The notes: generated from the sequence alone by a model not told the origin. 64,000 nt of DNA from Candidatus Copromonas faecavium (nom. illeg.) (GCA_018712915.1 DVGC01000006.1:48913-112912); one strand, 5' to 3'. Shown: positions 26,667-36,778, counted from the first letter of the stretch. Program-made: numbers and translations.

Positions 26667-28013
26667 ATGAAAGATAACAGACTTCAGACTGAGCCTGTAC
26701 CCGGGCTTCTTTTTTCGCTTGCGCTTCCTGCTGTCTGTGCCCAGATTGTGACGCTGCTTTACAACATGGTTGACCGGATGTACATCGGCCGGATGGCGGA
26801 TGGAGCAATGGCCATGGCGGGAGTGGGCCTCTGTACGCCAGTGATTACGGCCTTCAGTGCCATCGCCAGCCTGTTCGGACGGGGAGGTGCGCCGCTGGTG
26901 GCCATCAGCATGGGCCGCAGGGAAGAAGATAAGGCGGAGGCCTATCTTGGAAACGGGTTCCTGGGCCTGACGGCGGTCTCCCTTGCACTGATGGCTCTGG
27001 TCCTTGGATTTCAGGAATCGCTTCTGACTGCGTTCGGTGCCGGAAGTCAGACGCTGCCTTACGCCATGGATTATCTTGGCATCTATTGTCTGGGCACAGT
27101 GTTTGTTCAGATCACGGTGGGGATGAATTATTATATTACAACCCAGGGATTCGCAGGGACAGCGATGATGACCACCATGCTTGGCGGAATCCTGAATATT
27201 TTTCTGGATCCGGTATTTATGTTTGCCCTGGGGATGGGAGTGAAGGGCGCCGCCCTTGCAACGGTGCTGTCCCAGATGGTTTCCTGCCTGTGGGTTATGT
27301 CGTTTCTTCTTGGGAAGCGGACCAGGCTGCGCTTAAAACCCGGACGTCTGAAACCGGACCGGGAAGTTTTAAAAAGCATGCTGGTGCTGGGCTCTGCACC
27401 TTTTTTCATGCGCCTGTCAGAAGGCGTACTTCAGCTTTGCTTTAACAGGCAGGCGGAGCGTTTCGGCGGGGACATTGCGGTCAGTGCCATGAGTATTCTT
27501 TTTTCTATGTATCAGTTTATTTTGCTGCCGATTGAGGGGGTGGCTCAGGGGTCCCAGCCGATTATCAGCTATAATTACGGAGCTTCCAGATCTGACAGGG
27601 TGAAAGAAACCATCCGGCTTGCCATTGGGGTTACCATGGCAGTTTCCATGTGCCTGGGTCTGGCCATGCTTGCGGTTCCGGGCTGTTTCATCCGGATTTT
27701 CAGTTCCGATAAGGAACTGGTGGAAACAGGAAGCCGGATGCTGCGGGTTTACATTCTTGGCTGTCTGATTATGGGAGCCAATTCCACCTGTCAGCAGACA
27801 TATAATTCCCTTGGGGAAGGAAAGAAGGCGCTTTTCTTTGCTTTTTTGCGTAAAATCCTGCTTTTAATTCCTCCTCTGTATCTGCTTCCGGAGCTGTTTC
27901 CTGTGGGGATTCTGGCTGTGGTGGCTGCCGAGCCTGCGGCTGACCTCCTGACAACGATTTCCAATGTTTTTTATTTCCGGCGCTTCCTAAAACGAAAACT
28001 GTCAAAAATATAA
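26667..28013 (+). CDS. MATE-family multidrug/metabolite efflux transporter
   Basis: A 448-residue inner-membrane protein with about 12 hydrophobic helices in two similar halves. The opening PVPGLLFSLALPAVCAQIVT and LLYNMVDRMYIGRM, plus the second-half QGSQPIISYNYGA, are typical of the NorM/DinF-like MATE family, which exports cationic compounds in exchange for Na+ or H+. The start at 26667 follows AAAAGGGG by 9 nt; ATG 26658 directly abuts that site. The AraC-type regulator remnant is divergent 430 bp upstream and may once have controlled it. Substrate is unknown. Confidence 0.9.
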   Translation: MKDNRLQTEPVPGLLFSLALPAVCAQIVTLLYNMVDRMYIGRMADGAMAMAGVGLCTPVITAFSAIASLFGRGGAPLVAISMGRREEDKAEAYLGNGFLGLTAVSLALMALVLGFQESLLTAFGAGSQTLPYAMDYLGIYCLGTVFVQITVGMNYYITTQGFAGTAMMTTMLGGILNIFLDPVFMFALGMGVKGAALATVLSQMVSCLWVMSFLLGKRTRLRLKPGRLKPDREVLKSMLVLGSAPFFMRLSEGVLQLCFNRQAERFGGDIAVSAMSILFSMYQFILLPIEGVAQGSQPIISYNYGASRSDRVKETIRLAIGVTMAVSMCLGLAMLAVPGCFIRIFSSDKELVETGSRMLRVYILGCLIMGANSTCQQTYNSLGEGKKALFFAFLRKILLLIPPLYLLPELFPVGILAVVAAEPAADLLTTISNVFYFRRFLKRKLSKI

Positions 28014-28031
28014 CGGGGAAAAGGTTGAATA

Positions 28032-28060
28032 TTTACAAATGTCCGATAATTCGGTATACT
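28032..28060 (+). promoter_or_regulatory. Promoter of the HAD hydrolase gene
   Basis: TTTACA (28032-28037), 17-nt spacer, TATACT (28055-28060), immediately after the MATE stop. Confidence 0.65.
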
Positions 28061-28123
28061 ATAGAAAGGCCCTTCCGGGGAAGAGAAAAGTCTCCGGTGT
28101 GCCGGAAAGCGAGGAACGCGCCG

Positions 28124-28957
28124 ATGGACAGGAAAAAACTGCTGGAGGTCACGGAACTGTTTGTATTGGACATGGACGGGACCTTTTATCTGGACAACCA
28201 GATTCTGGACGGCTCCCTGGAGTTTTTAAACCAGGTGAAGCGTCTCGGGAAACGGTTTGTTTTTTTTACGAATAATTCCTCAAAATCACCAGAAACGTAT
28301 CTGAAAAAACTGGCGGGAATGAATTGCCATATTTCGAGAAGTCAGATGCTGACTTCTGGGGACGTGATGATTCAGTATCTGAAGGAAAACCATCCAGGGC
28401 AGCGGATTTACCTGGTGGGGACGCCGGATTTGGAACAGAATTTCCAGGAAAATGGAATTGCTCTGACAAAGGACATGCCGGATGCGGTTGTCGTCGGCTT
28501 TGACATGACCCTGACCTACGAAAAGCTGGAACGGGCATGTACTTACATCCGAAACGGAGCTGCTTTTCTTGCCACCCATCCGGATATTAACTGTCCGGTG
28601 AAGGACGGATTTATTCCTGACTGCGGTTCCATCTGTGCGGCGATTTCCTTATCTACGGGACGCACGCCCACGTATGTGGGAAAGCCCTGCAGGGAGACGG
28701 TGGATATGGTGCTGAGTCTGACAGGAGCAAAACGCGAACAGGTTTCTTTCGTGGGAGACCGGCTGTACACCGACGTGAAGACCGGAGTGAATCACGGCGC
28801 TCATGGGATTCTGGTGTTAAGCGGAGAAACGAAGCGGGAGGATCTGGAGACCTCTGAGACGATTCCGGATGCGGTATTTGAGGATCTTGGGGAAATGGCG
28901 GGAATCCTTGGAGAGCTTCCTTCAGGACAGGCAGACAGCAGCAGGGGAGGACCGTAA
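28124..28957 (+). CDS. HAD-IIA family hydrolase, NagD-like
   Basis: A 277-residue phosphatase-fold protein. Motif I is FVLDMDGTFYLDN with both catalytic aspartates, motif II is FFTNNSSKSPETY, the C2-type cap lies between (about residues 90-190), and motif IV is VSFVGDRLYTDVKTG. This is the class of NagD/AraL-type sugar or nucleotide phosphatases; in Lachnospiraceae its substrate is unknown. The start at 28124 follows GAGGAA by 7 nt and agrees with the family N-terminus; a reading extended to 28025 would run through the promoter. MFS gene follows after 61 nt, possibly cotranscribed. Confidence 0.9.
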   Translation: MDRKKLLEVTELFVLDMDGTFYLDNQILDGSLEFLNQVKRLGKRFVFFTNNSSKSPETYLKKLAGMNCHISRSQMLTSGDVMIQYLKENHPGQRIYLVGTPDLEQNFQENGIALTKDMPDAVVVGFDMTLTYEKLERACTYIRNGAAFLATHPDINCPVKDGFIPDCGSICAAISLSTGRTPTYVGKPCRETVDMVLSLTGAKREQVSFVGDRLYTDVKTGVNHGAHGILVLSGETKREDLETSETIPDAVFEDLGEMAGILGELPSGQADSSRGGP

Positions 28958-29018
28958 AAGGGCAGTAAAAGGAAAAGGGGTTTTATTGACGAAAACGTAA
29001 AGGGGTAAAGAAAAAGAC

Positions 29019-30209
29019 ATGAAGTACAAGACTAGATTTTTCGCGTTCTTTTTTGTGATGGTGATTTTCAATCTGGCGGCAAATTTCGCCCATCCGGTGA
29101 CGCCGACCGTCATTCAGGAGCTGAATCTCCATGACTACATGTTTGGAGTGGCGCTGGCGGCCATGATGTTTACGAACTTTCTGCTGTCGCCGTTCTGGGG
29201 AAAGATTAACAACTACATTTCCTCCAGACTTTCCATGCTGATTTGCTGCTGCGGTTACGGAGTTGCCCAGCTGTGGTTTGCTTACGCGACTACGGAGCCT
29301 ATGATTATTCTGGCCCGGATGTTTGCCGGCCTGTTTACCGGCGGCGTGTTCGTTAGCTTTCTTACTTACGTGGTGAACGTTTCCAGGCCGGAAGATCAGG
29401 GAAAGTTTTTAACGTATACGGCCACCATCAAAAGTGTAGCCAGCGCCTTTGGCTACATGATCGGAGGATTTCTGGGGGAGATTTCCGTACGGCTTTCCTT
29501 TTTGGTTCAGGCAGGAACCTTGATTATGGTGGCAATCCTATTCTACATGATCTGTCAGCCGGATGGAAATTCCAGCCTGAAGGAGGTATCCGGAAAACAG
29601 CTGGCAAGGGAGGCCAATCCCTTCCAGGCCTTTGTGGACAGCCGGCAGTTTATGAGCGTGGCATTTGCTCTCCTGTTTGCGGTGAATATTCTGATTAACT
29701 TCGGAAATACAGGCTTCGATCAGGCGTTCAATTATTATCTGAAGGATGCGCTTGGACTGACTTCGTCTTATAACGGAATTGTTAAGGCTCTGGTGGGACT
29801 GATTTCCTTTGTCGCCAATATGACTCTGTGTATCTGGATTATCAATAAGACCAAGATCAAACGGTCTCTGGTGCTCATCGTATTGGTATGTGCCCTGTCT
29901 GCCCTGGGAGTGACTGTTTCAGTCAATATTGCCCTGTTTATCGCATTCAGCGTCATCGTTTATGCCGGATATTCCGTCAGCGTTCCCGTCCTTCAGAGCA
30001 TGGTTGCCGGACAGGCCGCACCGGCCCAGAAGAATCTGGTCATGGGCTTTTTCAATGCAACCCAGTCCCTGGGCAGCATTGCAGGTTCTCTGACTGCGGG
30101 CTTCATCTATTCCCTTAATGTGAAGCTGCCTTTTGCGTGCACTTTCGTGATTTATGCGCTGGGCGTTCTGGCAGCGTTCCGATATATGACTTATAAGAAA
30201 CAAAATTAG
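29019..30209 (+). CDS. Major facilitator superfamily transporter
   Basis: A 396-residue protein with 12 predicted membrane helices. The loop 2-3 motif is represented by SPFWGKINNYISSR, and residues around RMFAGLFTGGVFVSFLTYVV fit the usual helix 4. The central loop (about 180-205) is short. It resembles drug- or metabolite-exporting MFS members, but no substrate marker is present. It follows the HAD gene by 61 nt, with AAAGGGG about 14 nt before the ATG, and is ended by a terminator at 30247-30304. HAD and MFS may form one unit. Confidence 0.88.
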   Translation: MKYKTRFFAFFFVMVIFNLAANFAHPVTPTVIQELNLHDYMFGVALAAMMFTNFLLSPFWGKINNYISSRLSMLICCCGYGVAQLWFAYATTEPMIILARMFAGLFTGGVFVSFLTYVVNVSRPEDQGKFLTYTATIKSVASAFGYMIGGFLGEISVRLSFLVQAGTLIMVAILFYMICQPDGNSSLKEVSGKQLAREANPFQAFVDSRQFMSVAFALLFAVNILINFGNTGFDQAFNYYLKDALGLTSSYNGIVKALVGLISFVANMTLCIWIINKTKIKRSLVLIVLVCALSALGVTVSVNIALFIAFSVIVYAGYSVSVPVLQSMVAGQAAPAQKNLVMGFFNATQSLGSIAGSLTAGFIYSLNVKLPFACTFVIYALGVLAAFRYMTYKKQN

Positions 30210-30246
30210 GCTCAGACGTTTCGATTGCTGGAAACGAATTGATAAA

Positions 30247-30304
30247 AAGGATCTGCTCCGGGGAGCTCCGAAATATTCGGGTTCCTGCGGGCAGATCTTT
30301 TTTT
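30247..30304 (+). terminator. Terminator after the MFS gene
   Basis: GGATCTGC (30249-30256) pairs with GCAGATCT (30291-30298) above a branched inner region, followed by seven T. Confidence 0.75.
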
Positions 30305-30421
30305 ATCGCTGTGCGATTGTCTCCGGCATCGCTTATTAGGATGACATGTTGCCGGAAGAACAGCTGGACGGCCTGGACATCAGAATATCAGAAGCCGGCA
30401 GTCTGTAAGCCGGGTCCTTTG

Positions 30422-32332
30422 CTATCTGGACTTTACCTCTTTCCAGAGAGTGTTATAAAGATCATCTGCTTCTGCTCCCAGATACCGGTAAACTTCAGAA
30501 TTGTCCAGTCCATTCGTATCAGGGAAAACATCCCGGTTGTTCTGATATTCCGGATCCAGAAGCTCAAAAGCCGCTTTGTTGGGGGTCGCATAGGTGATGT
30601 ATTCAAAATTTTTCTTTGCGATATCGGGGCGGCACAGGAAGTTGATCCATGCTTCTGCATTTTCCTTATTTCTGGCATTCCAGGGGATAACCCAGGAATC
30701 GATCCATAAGTTGGTGCCTTCTTCGGGAAGGACGTACTGCAGATGGTAATCCAGATTTAAGGCTTCTGCTTCCTCCTGGAGATACAGAAGTTCTCCCGAG
30801 TAAATGACGCCGACAGCCGCTTCTCCGTTTAGCATTTTGTCCCGTACCTGATCCACCACATAAGCCTGAACCAGCGGCTTCTGGGCCAGCAAAAGGTCTT
30901 TTGCCTCGTTTAACTCTGCAGGATCCACGGAATTGAGGGAATATCCCAGACTCTTTAGTGCTACCATGAAAGCATCCCGGACACTGTCCTGCATGAGAAT
31001 TTCACCGGACAGCCGGGGGTCCCACAAATCGGCCCATTTGGTGGGAATTGGCACGCCAAGCTCTTCAAGCCGCTCTGCGTTGCAGAGGATTCCCACCGTT
31101 CCCCAGCAGTAGGGAACAGAATAAAGATTTCCCGGATCGAAGGCTTCGGACCATTCCATATAGGTGGGATCGATGTTGGAGACGTTGGGCACGTTGTCCC
31201 AGCTGATCTCTGCCAGGAGCCCGTTTTCTGCCATCCTCTGAATCATATAATCGGACGGGCAGACCACATCGTACTGGATGGCTCCGGCCTCGATGACCGG
31301 ATACATTTCCTCGTTTGTCTCAAACAGGTCATAGACCACATGGATTCCCGTCTCTTCCTCAAACTGACGGATCACATCTTCATCAATGTACTCTCCCCAG
31401 TTGTAAACATAAAGCTCGTTGGAGTGGCTGGAGGAAAACTTCAAAAAGCTGGTATAGGAAATGCCGGCCACCACCGCAAAGGAAACGAATACCAGCAGTC
31501 CTTTCTGGAATGCGGGTCCCGGTCCGGCCTTTTTAGCCTGAGCGGCGGCAGGCCTGGACGGGGAGAAGTTGGTAATCAGGAGAAGGGCCAGCACCGTTAC
31601 GAAGATCACCGTGGACAGGGCATACATGGTGGGCTGGATGCCTCTGCGCACCTCACTGTAAATCAGGGTAGACAGAGTATTGATGCCGGCGCCTCTGGTA
31701 AAGTGGGTGATGATGAAATCGTCCAGAGACATGGTAAAGGCCATGAGAAAACCGGACAGTACACCGGGAAGGATGTCGGGAAACACCACCCGGAAAAACG
31801 CTTCCGCCGGACCGGCCCCCAGATCCATGGCCGCCTCGTAGGTATACCGGCTGGTCTGCTTTAACTTGGGCATGACGCTCAGTATCACATAAGGCACATT
31901 AAAGGAAATGTGGGCCAGAAGAATGGTCTTAAAACCAAGGGAGATGCCGAAGGCAATAAACATTAACATCAGGGAAATTCCCGTTACGATGTCGGAGTTC
32001 AGCATGGGAATGTTGTTGATTCCCATACAGATGGATTTGGGCAGCTTTTTCATGCTGCTGATGCCGATGGCTGCCGCTGTCCCCAGTACGGTCGCAATCA
32101 GAGCCGACAACAGGGCGATGAGCAGGGTGTTGTACAGGGCATCCATAATGGCGGTGCTTTCAAACATCTGTCCGTACCACCGAAGGGTGAAATCGCCCCA
32201 GTGGGAACGGGATTTGGAGCTGTTAAAGGATAACACCATCATGACGGCGATGGGAGCGTAAAGAAAAACCAGCACCAGAACCAGATAAAAGTTCTCAAAA
32301 AACTTCTTCAGCTTCTTTTGTAAAGGTTTCAT
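30422..32332 (-). CDS. potCD: Polyamine ABC transporter permease-substrate binding fusion
   Basis: A 636-residue fusion of PotC and PotD. Residues 1-258 are the permease with six hydrophobic helices and the EAA loop YEAAMDLGAGPAEAFFRVVF (165-184) that contacts the ATPase. A Pro/Ala-rich linker and an extra helix (278-296) lead to a periplasmic-type binding domain that begins LYVYNWGEYIDEDV, the classic PotD start, and continues to the end, so the binder is tethered outside the membrane instead of being a free lipoprotein. It starts within the stop of potB (shared A at 32332). With PotA and PotB it should import spermidine or putrescine. The fusion recurs in Firmicutes. Confidence 0.93.
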   Translation of the reverse strand: MKPLQKKLKKFFENFYLVLVLVFLYAPIAVMMVLSFNSSKSRSHWGDFTLRWYGQMFESTAIMDALYNTLLIALLSALIATVLGTAAAIGISSMKKLPKSICMGINNIPMLNSDIVTGISLMLMFIAFGISLGFKTILLAHISFNVPYVILSVMPKLKQTSRYTYEAAMDLGAGPAEAFFRVVFPDILPGVLSGFLMAFTMSLDDFIITHFTRGAGINTLSTLIYSEVRRGIQPTMYALSTVIFVTVLALLLITNFSPSRPAAAQAKKAGPGPAFQKGLLVFVSFAVVAGISYTSFLKFSSSHSNELYVYNWGEYIDEDVIRQFEEETGIHVVYDLFETNEEMYPVIEAGAIQYDVVCPSDYMIQRMAENGLLAEISWDNVPNVSNIDPTYMEWSEAFDPGNLYSVPYCWGTVGILCNAERLEELGVPIPTKWADLWDPRLSGEILMQDSVRDAFMVALKSLGYSLNSVDPAELNEAKDLLLAQKPLVQAYVVDQVRDKMLNGEAAVGVIYSGELLYLQEEAEALNLDYHLQYVLPEEGTNLWIDSWVIPWNARNKENAEAWINFLCRPDIAKKNFEYITYATPNKAAFELLDPEYQNNRDVFPDTNGLDNSEVYRYLGAEADDLYNTLWKEVKSR

Positions 32333-33153
32333 CAGAATGCCGTTCCCTCCCCGTTTTTGTCGTATTTTGCAATCAGGGTCATGCTGATCAGGATAAAGAC
32401 CATCAGAACAATGGACAGTCCGGCGCCCAGGTTCCAGTTGCTGCCTTTGGTGAATTCCTGCTCAATGACGTTTCCGATCAGCAGGATTTTGCTGCCGCCC
32501 AGCAGATTGGAGATCACAAAGGTGGTCAGGGCCGGGACAAAGACCATGGTAATTCCGCTGATGATGCCCGGAACGCTTAAAGGCAGCAGGATCCGCACCA
32601 GGGTCTGAACCCCGTCAGCTCCCAGATCCCTGGCGGCGTTTATAATGCTGTCATCAATTTTGGCCAGCACGTTGTAAACCGGCAGAACCATAAAGGGCAG
32701 GAAATTGTAAACCATGCCCAGAATGATGGCGGCCGGTGTGTTGATAATGGACAGCTGCGGCAGATGGAAAAAGGAAAGGATGGAGTTGATGACTCCGTTT
32801 TTTTCCAGCAGGGTCTGCCAGGCCATGGTCCTCAGCAGAAAATTCATCCACATGGGAAGAATGAAAACGAACACGATGAAGCTGCCCTGACCGATGTGGC
32901 GGCTGCGCAGGATCAAAGCCAGAGGATAGGCTAAAATCAGGCAGATAAGAGTGCTGACCGCCGCCAGAACAAGGGAAAGAGCCAGCGCCTTTGCATGTTC
33001 CGGCGAAGCGATGGCCATAATATTTTCCAGAGTAAAGCTGCCGCTTCGGTCCGTCAGCCCGTAGTAGAAAATCATCAGAAGCGGAATAATCGTAAATCCG
33101 GCCATCCAGATAATATAAGGAAAGGCCAGAAGCTCTTTTTTCTTTCTATTCAT
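32332..33153 (-). CDS. potB: Polyamine ABC transporter permease PotB
   Basis: A 273-residue permease with six hydrophobic helices and the EAA loop [20 protein letters not shown], pairing with the PotC half to form the membrane channel. The N-terminal [20 protein letters not shown] is characteristic of PotB. The ATG at 33153 overlaps the potA stop by 8 bases and lies 12 nt after GAGGAGG; an ATG at 33174 precedes that site and would overlap potA further. Its stop shares a base with the potCD start, indicating translational coupling of all three genes. Confidence 0.93.
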   Translation of the reverse strand: MNRKKKELLAFPYIIWMAGFTIIPLLMIFYYGLTDRSGSFTLENIMAIASPEHAKALALSLVLAAVSTLICLILAYPLALILRSRHIGQGSFIVFVFILPMWMNFLLRTMAWQTLLEKNGVINSILSFFHLPQLSIINTPAAIILGMVYNFLPFMVLPVYNVLAKIDDSIINAARDLGADGVQTLVRILLPLSVPGIISGITMVFVPALTTFVISNLLGGSKILLIGNVIEQEFTKGSNWNLGAGLSIVLMVFILISMTLIAKYDKNGEGTAF

Positions 33154-34222
33154 TGACGCCCACTGCCTCCTCATCCTCTGACGCCGGCTTGTTCATGATC
33201 TGGATATCGAAGGGATCCACATGAATTCCTACGTGCTGCCCCACCGGAAACATATCGGTGCTGTGAACCAGCCATTCATATCCGTTGGGAGTCGTCACTT
33301 CCATTTCATAGTGAACGCCTTTGAAGATCAGATGGGTCACCACACCCTCCAGGGTGCCGTTCTCCGGCTTCACCAGGTCAATGTCCTCCGGGCGGATGAC
33401 CACGTCCACCGGTGTGTTGGTGCCGAATCCCTTATCTACGCAGGCAAACCTGGCGCCGAATATTTCCACCAGCTCGTCCTGTATCATCGTGCCTTCCACA
33501 ATGTTGCTTTCGCCGATGAAATCGGCCACAAAGGCATTTTCCGGTTCATTGTAAATCTGTTCCGGTGTTCCCATCTGCTGGATGTAGCCCTGGTTCATGA
33601 CCACGATGGTATCGGACATGGTGAGGGCCTCTTCCTGGTCGTGGGTAACATAAATAAAGGTAATGCCCAGCTCGTTTTTTAAACGGATCAGCTCGTACTG
33701 CATGTCCTGGCGCAGCTTTAAGTCCAGGGCGCCCAGAGGCTCGTCCAGCAAAAGAAGCTTGGGTTCGTTGACGATGGCCCTGGCGATGGCGATTCTCTGC
33801 TGCTGGCCGCCGCTTAAAGAATCCACGCTGCGGTTTTCAAATCCCTGCAGATTGACGAGCTTCAGGGCATACCGGATTTTATCATCAATATAGCTTTTGG
33901 ATTTTCCCTTGATTTTCAGGCCAAAGGCAATATTTTCCGCAATATTCATATGGGGAAACAGGGCATACTTCTGAAAGACCGTATTTAACTGACGCTTGTT
34001 GGGCGGCAGGGTGGTAATGTCCTCCCCGTTAAAGATGACGTTTCCCGTATCCGGCGTTTCGAAACCGCCGATGATGCGCAAAGTCGTTGTTTTCCCGCAC
34101 CCGCTGGGGCCTAAAAGGGTGACGAAGGAATTTTCTTTTACGGACAGATTTAAATCGTCCAGAATCAGATCCCCGTCATAGCTTTTGGAAATATGAATCA
34201 AATCAATCAGTGGCTGGCTCAT
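33146..34222 (-). CDS. potA: Polyamine ABC transporter ATP-binding protein
   Basis: A 358-residue ATPase on the cytosolic face of the importer. Walker [15 protein letters not shown]-loop [11 protein letters not shown], signature [17 protein letters not shown], Walker [13 protein letters not shown] and H-loop VTHDQEEAL are all intact. The C-terminal 110 residues form a TOBE-type regulatory domain ([11 protein letters not shown]). It is the first gene of the potA-potB-potCD operon. AAGGGGGA lies about 8 nt upstream. The Cro/C1-type regulator often found before this operon in Firmicutes is absent here. On the minus strand TTGACA (34363-34358) may be its -35, with no good -10. Confidence 0.96.
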   Translation of the reverse strand: MSQPLIDLIHISKSYDGDLILDDLNLSVKENSFVTLLGPSGCGKTTTLRIIGGFETPDTGNVIFNGEDITTLPPNKRQLNTVFQKYALFPHMNIAENIAFGLKIKGKSKSYIDDKIRYALKLVNLQGFENRSVDSLSGGQQQRIAIARAIVNEPKLLLLDEPLGALDLKLRQDMQYELIRLKNELGITFIYVTHDQEEALTMSDTIVVMNQGYIQQMGTPEQIYNEPENAFVADFIGESNIVEGTMIQDELVEIFGARFACVDKGFGTNTPVDVVIRPEDIDLVKPENGTLEGVVTHLIFKGVHYEMEVTTPNGYEWLVHSTDMFPVGQHVGIHVDPFDIQIMNKPASEDEEAVGVNE

Positions 34223-34414
34223 GGCACGTCCCCCTTTTTGCAGTCTTTCACACCTGTTTCGGCCGGCGGAAAAGCCGGAAAACGGAACAATGTCCTATTT
34301 TTCCCTGGCATTCCCGCAGGCTGGCGTTAAGCTCTATTTTGACACAAAAAGCCGATATGTCAACAGATTTTACCCATATTTTTTGTATAATTTAGTTAAC
34401 AAAAAGGAGGGACT

Positions 34415-34474
34415 ATGTTAAACTATAACTACGATTCAGCTCAAAACGCCGCGAGGCCGGAAACTGGCATCTGA
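34415..34474 (+). CDS. Possible leader peptide upstream of the lactonase gene
   Basis: Encodes MLNYNYDSAQNAARPETGI. AAAAAGGAGG (34401-34410) stands 4 nt before the ATG, much stronger than the signal for the next gene, and TATAAT lies at 34386-34391 without a clear -35. It may be a translated leader or a remnant; it has no attenuator-like codon run. The rest of 34223-34524 holds only an inverted pair TTGACA/TGTCAA at 34339-34363. Confidence 0.3.
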   Translation: MLNYNYDSAQNAARPETGI

Positions 34475-34524
34475 GCGGAGTGAAAAAACAGGAAGCGGAG
34501 GAAAGACAAGGGGGAGAACAGCCA

Positions 34525-35577
34525 ATGACTGGAAAATATATGGCCTATGTGGGCTCTTATTCCTATACGGGAAATGCAAAAGGAATCTCAGTGTATGATG
34601 TGGATGTGGAGCAGGGAGCATTTTTGTTCCGCTGTGAGGTGGAAGTGGATAATTCTTCTTATCTTAAGGCATCTCAGAATGGAAAAATTTTGTATTCTAT
34701 CGCGGACGAAGGAGTGGTTTCCTTCCGGATTCTGCAGAATGGAAGTCTTTCCAGACTAAACAGCGCCAACATCAAAGGAATGCGGGGACGCCATCTTTCT
34801 ACCAGCAGAGATGACGATTATATTTTTGTTTCCGGGTTCCATGACGGAAAGGAGACGGTTCTTCGCCTGAAACCGGATGGATCTGTGGGCCGGATTACAG
34901 ACGGAGTGTTCCATAAGGGACTGGGCAGCGTGGCGGAGCGCAGCTTTCGTCCTCATGTCAGCTGCAGCCGCCTGACGCCGGATGAGAAGTTCTTAATGGT
35001 CTGCGATCTGGGAATCGATCAGATCAAGGTATACCGGTTTGATAAAAAAGAAGGACGGATTTCTCTGGCGGATACGATTCGCTGTGAGCTGGAATCGGCG
35101 CCCAAGTATTTCATGTTCAGCTCCGACGGCCGGTTTTTCTATGTGCTGTATGAGATGAAGAATGTTATTGATGTATATTCTTACCAGGAGGGAGAGCGGA
35201 CGCCGCTTGTGGAGAAGATCCAGACGATTCCCACCACGGGAAGCGAACCCAATCAGCTTACGGCTGCCTGTGCCATGCACTTCTCTCCGGATGAGAAATA
35301 TTTATTCTGCAGCAACGCCGGTGACAATACGGTGACCATGTTTGAGCGGGATGAGGAAACGGGAACGCTGACCATGAGGTTCTGTCTTCCCATCAGCGGA
35401 GATTATCCCAAGGATATCGCAATTTTCCCTGACGGAAAGCATCTTGCCTCCATTAATCATGAGGGAACCATCTCCTTTTTTAAGATTGATTATGAGAAGG
35501 GACTTCTGGTGATGAGCAGACGCAGCATTCCGGTCAACGAACCAAATTGCTGCGAGATTGTGAAGATAGGAGAATAG
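34525..35577 (+). CDS. Lactonase family protein (6-phosphogluconolactonase-like beta-propeller)
   Basis: A 350-residue seven-bladed propeller of the YbhE/Pgl type. The opening YMAYVGSYSYTGNAKGISVY and repeated blade strands (LTPDEKFLMVCDLGIDQIKV, FSPDEKYLFCSNAGDNTVTM, IAIFPDGKHLASINHEG) define the family. Characterised members hydrolyse 6-phosphogluconolactone in the oxidative pentose phosphate pathway; others remain unassigned. The ATG at 34525 follows GGGGGAG by 8 nt and matches the family N-terminus; an earlier start at 34480 adds a charged tail of poor quality. aroC follows after 3 nt, and rpiB (pentose phosphate) is close by, which supports the sugar role. Confidence 0.85.
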   Translation: MTGKYMAYVGSYSYTGNAKGISVYDVDVEQGAFLFRCEVEVDNSSYLKASQNGKILYSIADEGVVSFRILQNGSLSRLNSANIKGMRGRHLSTSRDDDYIFVSGFHDGKETVLRLKPDGSVGRITDGVFHKGLGSVAERSFRPHVSCSRLTPDEKFLMVCDLGIDQIKVYRFDKKEGRISLADTIRCELESAPKYFMFSSDGRFFYVLYEMKNVIDVYSYQEGERTPLVEKIQTIPTTGSEPNQLTAACAMHFSPDEKYLFCSNAGDNTVTMFERDEETGTLTMRFCLPISGDYPKDIAIFPDGKHLASINHEGTISFFKIDYEKGLLVMSRRSIPVNEPNCCEIVKIGE

Positions 35578-35580
35578 GGT

Positions 35581-36699
35581 ATGGCGGCAGGTTCCAGTAT
35601 TGGCACAGTATTTAAGGTAACGACCTGGGGAGAATCCCATGGGGCGGCCATTGGCGTGGTGGTGGACGGATGTCCGGCGGGGCTGGCTCTCTGCGAGGCG
35701 GATATTCAGACCCTTTTGGATCGGAGAAAGCCGGGACAGAGCAAATTTACCACTCAGCGGAAGGAAGGGGATCAGGTGGAAATCCTCTCCGGTGTTTTTG
35801 AGGGAAAAACCACAGGAACACCGATTTCCATGATCGTAAGAAATCTGGACCAGCGTTCCGCAGATTACAGCCAGATTGCAGGCTGCTATCGTCCGGGCCA
35901 TGCAGATTATACGTATGATGAGAAATATGGTTTCCGGGATTACCGGGGCGGCGGCCGTTCGTCGGCCAGGGAAACCATCGGACGGGTGGCGGCCGGAGCC
36001 ATTGCCGAAAAATTTCTGGCGGCGTTGAATATTAAGGTGACGGCCTATACCAGATCCATCGGCCCGGTGGAGATTTCCGGAGAACGGATGGATTTAAAGG
36101 AGATGAAAAACAACCGCCTCTGTATGCCGGATGCCAAGGCAGCAGAAGAAGCGGAGCAGTATCTGGAGCAGAAAATGGCGCAGCGTGATTCGGTGGGAGG
36201 CGTGGTGGAATGCGTGATTCACAATCTTCCAGCCGGGCTGGGAGAACCGGTGTTTGAAAAGCTGGATGCCAATCTGGCAAAGGCCATGCTGTCCATCGGC
36301 GCCGTCAAAGGCTTTGAGATTGGAGACGGATTTGCGGCCTCTGTATCCTGCGGTTCGGTCAATAATGATGCCTTCCGCATGGAGGGAGACACCGTGGTGA
36401 AGGCCACCAATCATTCGGGAGGCGTTCTTGGAGGAATCAGCGATGGAAGCGATGTGATTTTCCGGGCGGCATTTAAGCCCACACCGTCCATTGCCAGTCC
36501 TCAGAATACGGTCAGCAAAGACGGGAAGGAAATGGAACTGGTGATTCATGGCCGTCATGATCCGGTGGTCGTTCCCCGGGCAGTGGTGGTTGTGGAGTCT
36601 ATGGCAGCTATTACGGTGATGGATATGCTTCTTTTATCCATGACCTCCAGGATGGATATGATTCAGCTGTTTTTCCAGGTGGAGGAAGTGGAGCCGTAG
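35581..36699 (+). CDS. aroC: Chorismate synthase
   Basis: FMN-dependent enzyme converting EPSP to chorismate, the branch point of aromatic amino acid and folate synthesis. The signatures GTVFKVTTWGESHGAAIGVV, DYRGGGRSSARETIGRVAAG, and the C-terminal SKDGKEMELVIHGRHDP region are all present. Length of 372 residues is normal. It begins 3 nt after the lactonase stop with AGGAG inside the upstream gene end, so it is cotranscribed. rpiB follows after 79 nt. No other shikimate genes are near. Confidence 0.97.
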   Translation: MAAGSSIGTVFKVTTWGESHGAAIGVVVDGCPAGLALCEADIQTLLDRRKPGQSKFTTQRKEGDQVEILSGVFEGKTTGTPISMIVRNLDQRSADYSQIAGCYRPGHADYTYDEKYGFRDYRGGGRSSARETIGRVAAGAIAEKFLAALNIKVTAYTRSIGPVEISGERMDLKEMKNNRLCMPDAKAAEEAEQYLEQKMAQRDSVGGVVECVIHNLPAGLGEPVFEKLDANLAKAMLSIGAVKGFEIGDGFAASVSCGSVNNDAFRMEGDTVVKATNHSGGVLGGISDGSDVIFRAAFKPTPSIASPQNTVSKDGKEMELVIHGRHDPVVVPRAVVVVESMAAITVMDMLLLSMTSRMDMIQLFFQVEEVEP

Positions 36700-36778
36700 T
36701 GAAAGCTTTGCGGCACAAGACCACCGGCGGGCAAGGGCCGAAGCCGGGCAGAAAGATGATGCAAAGGAGCGGATAAAA

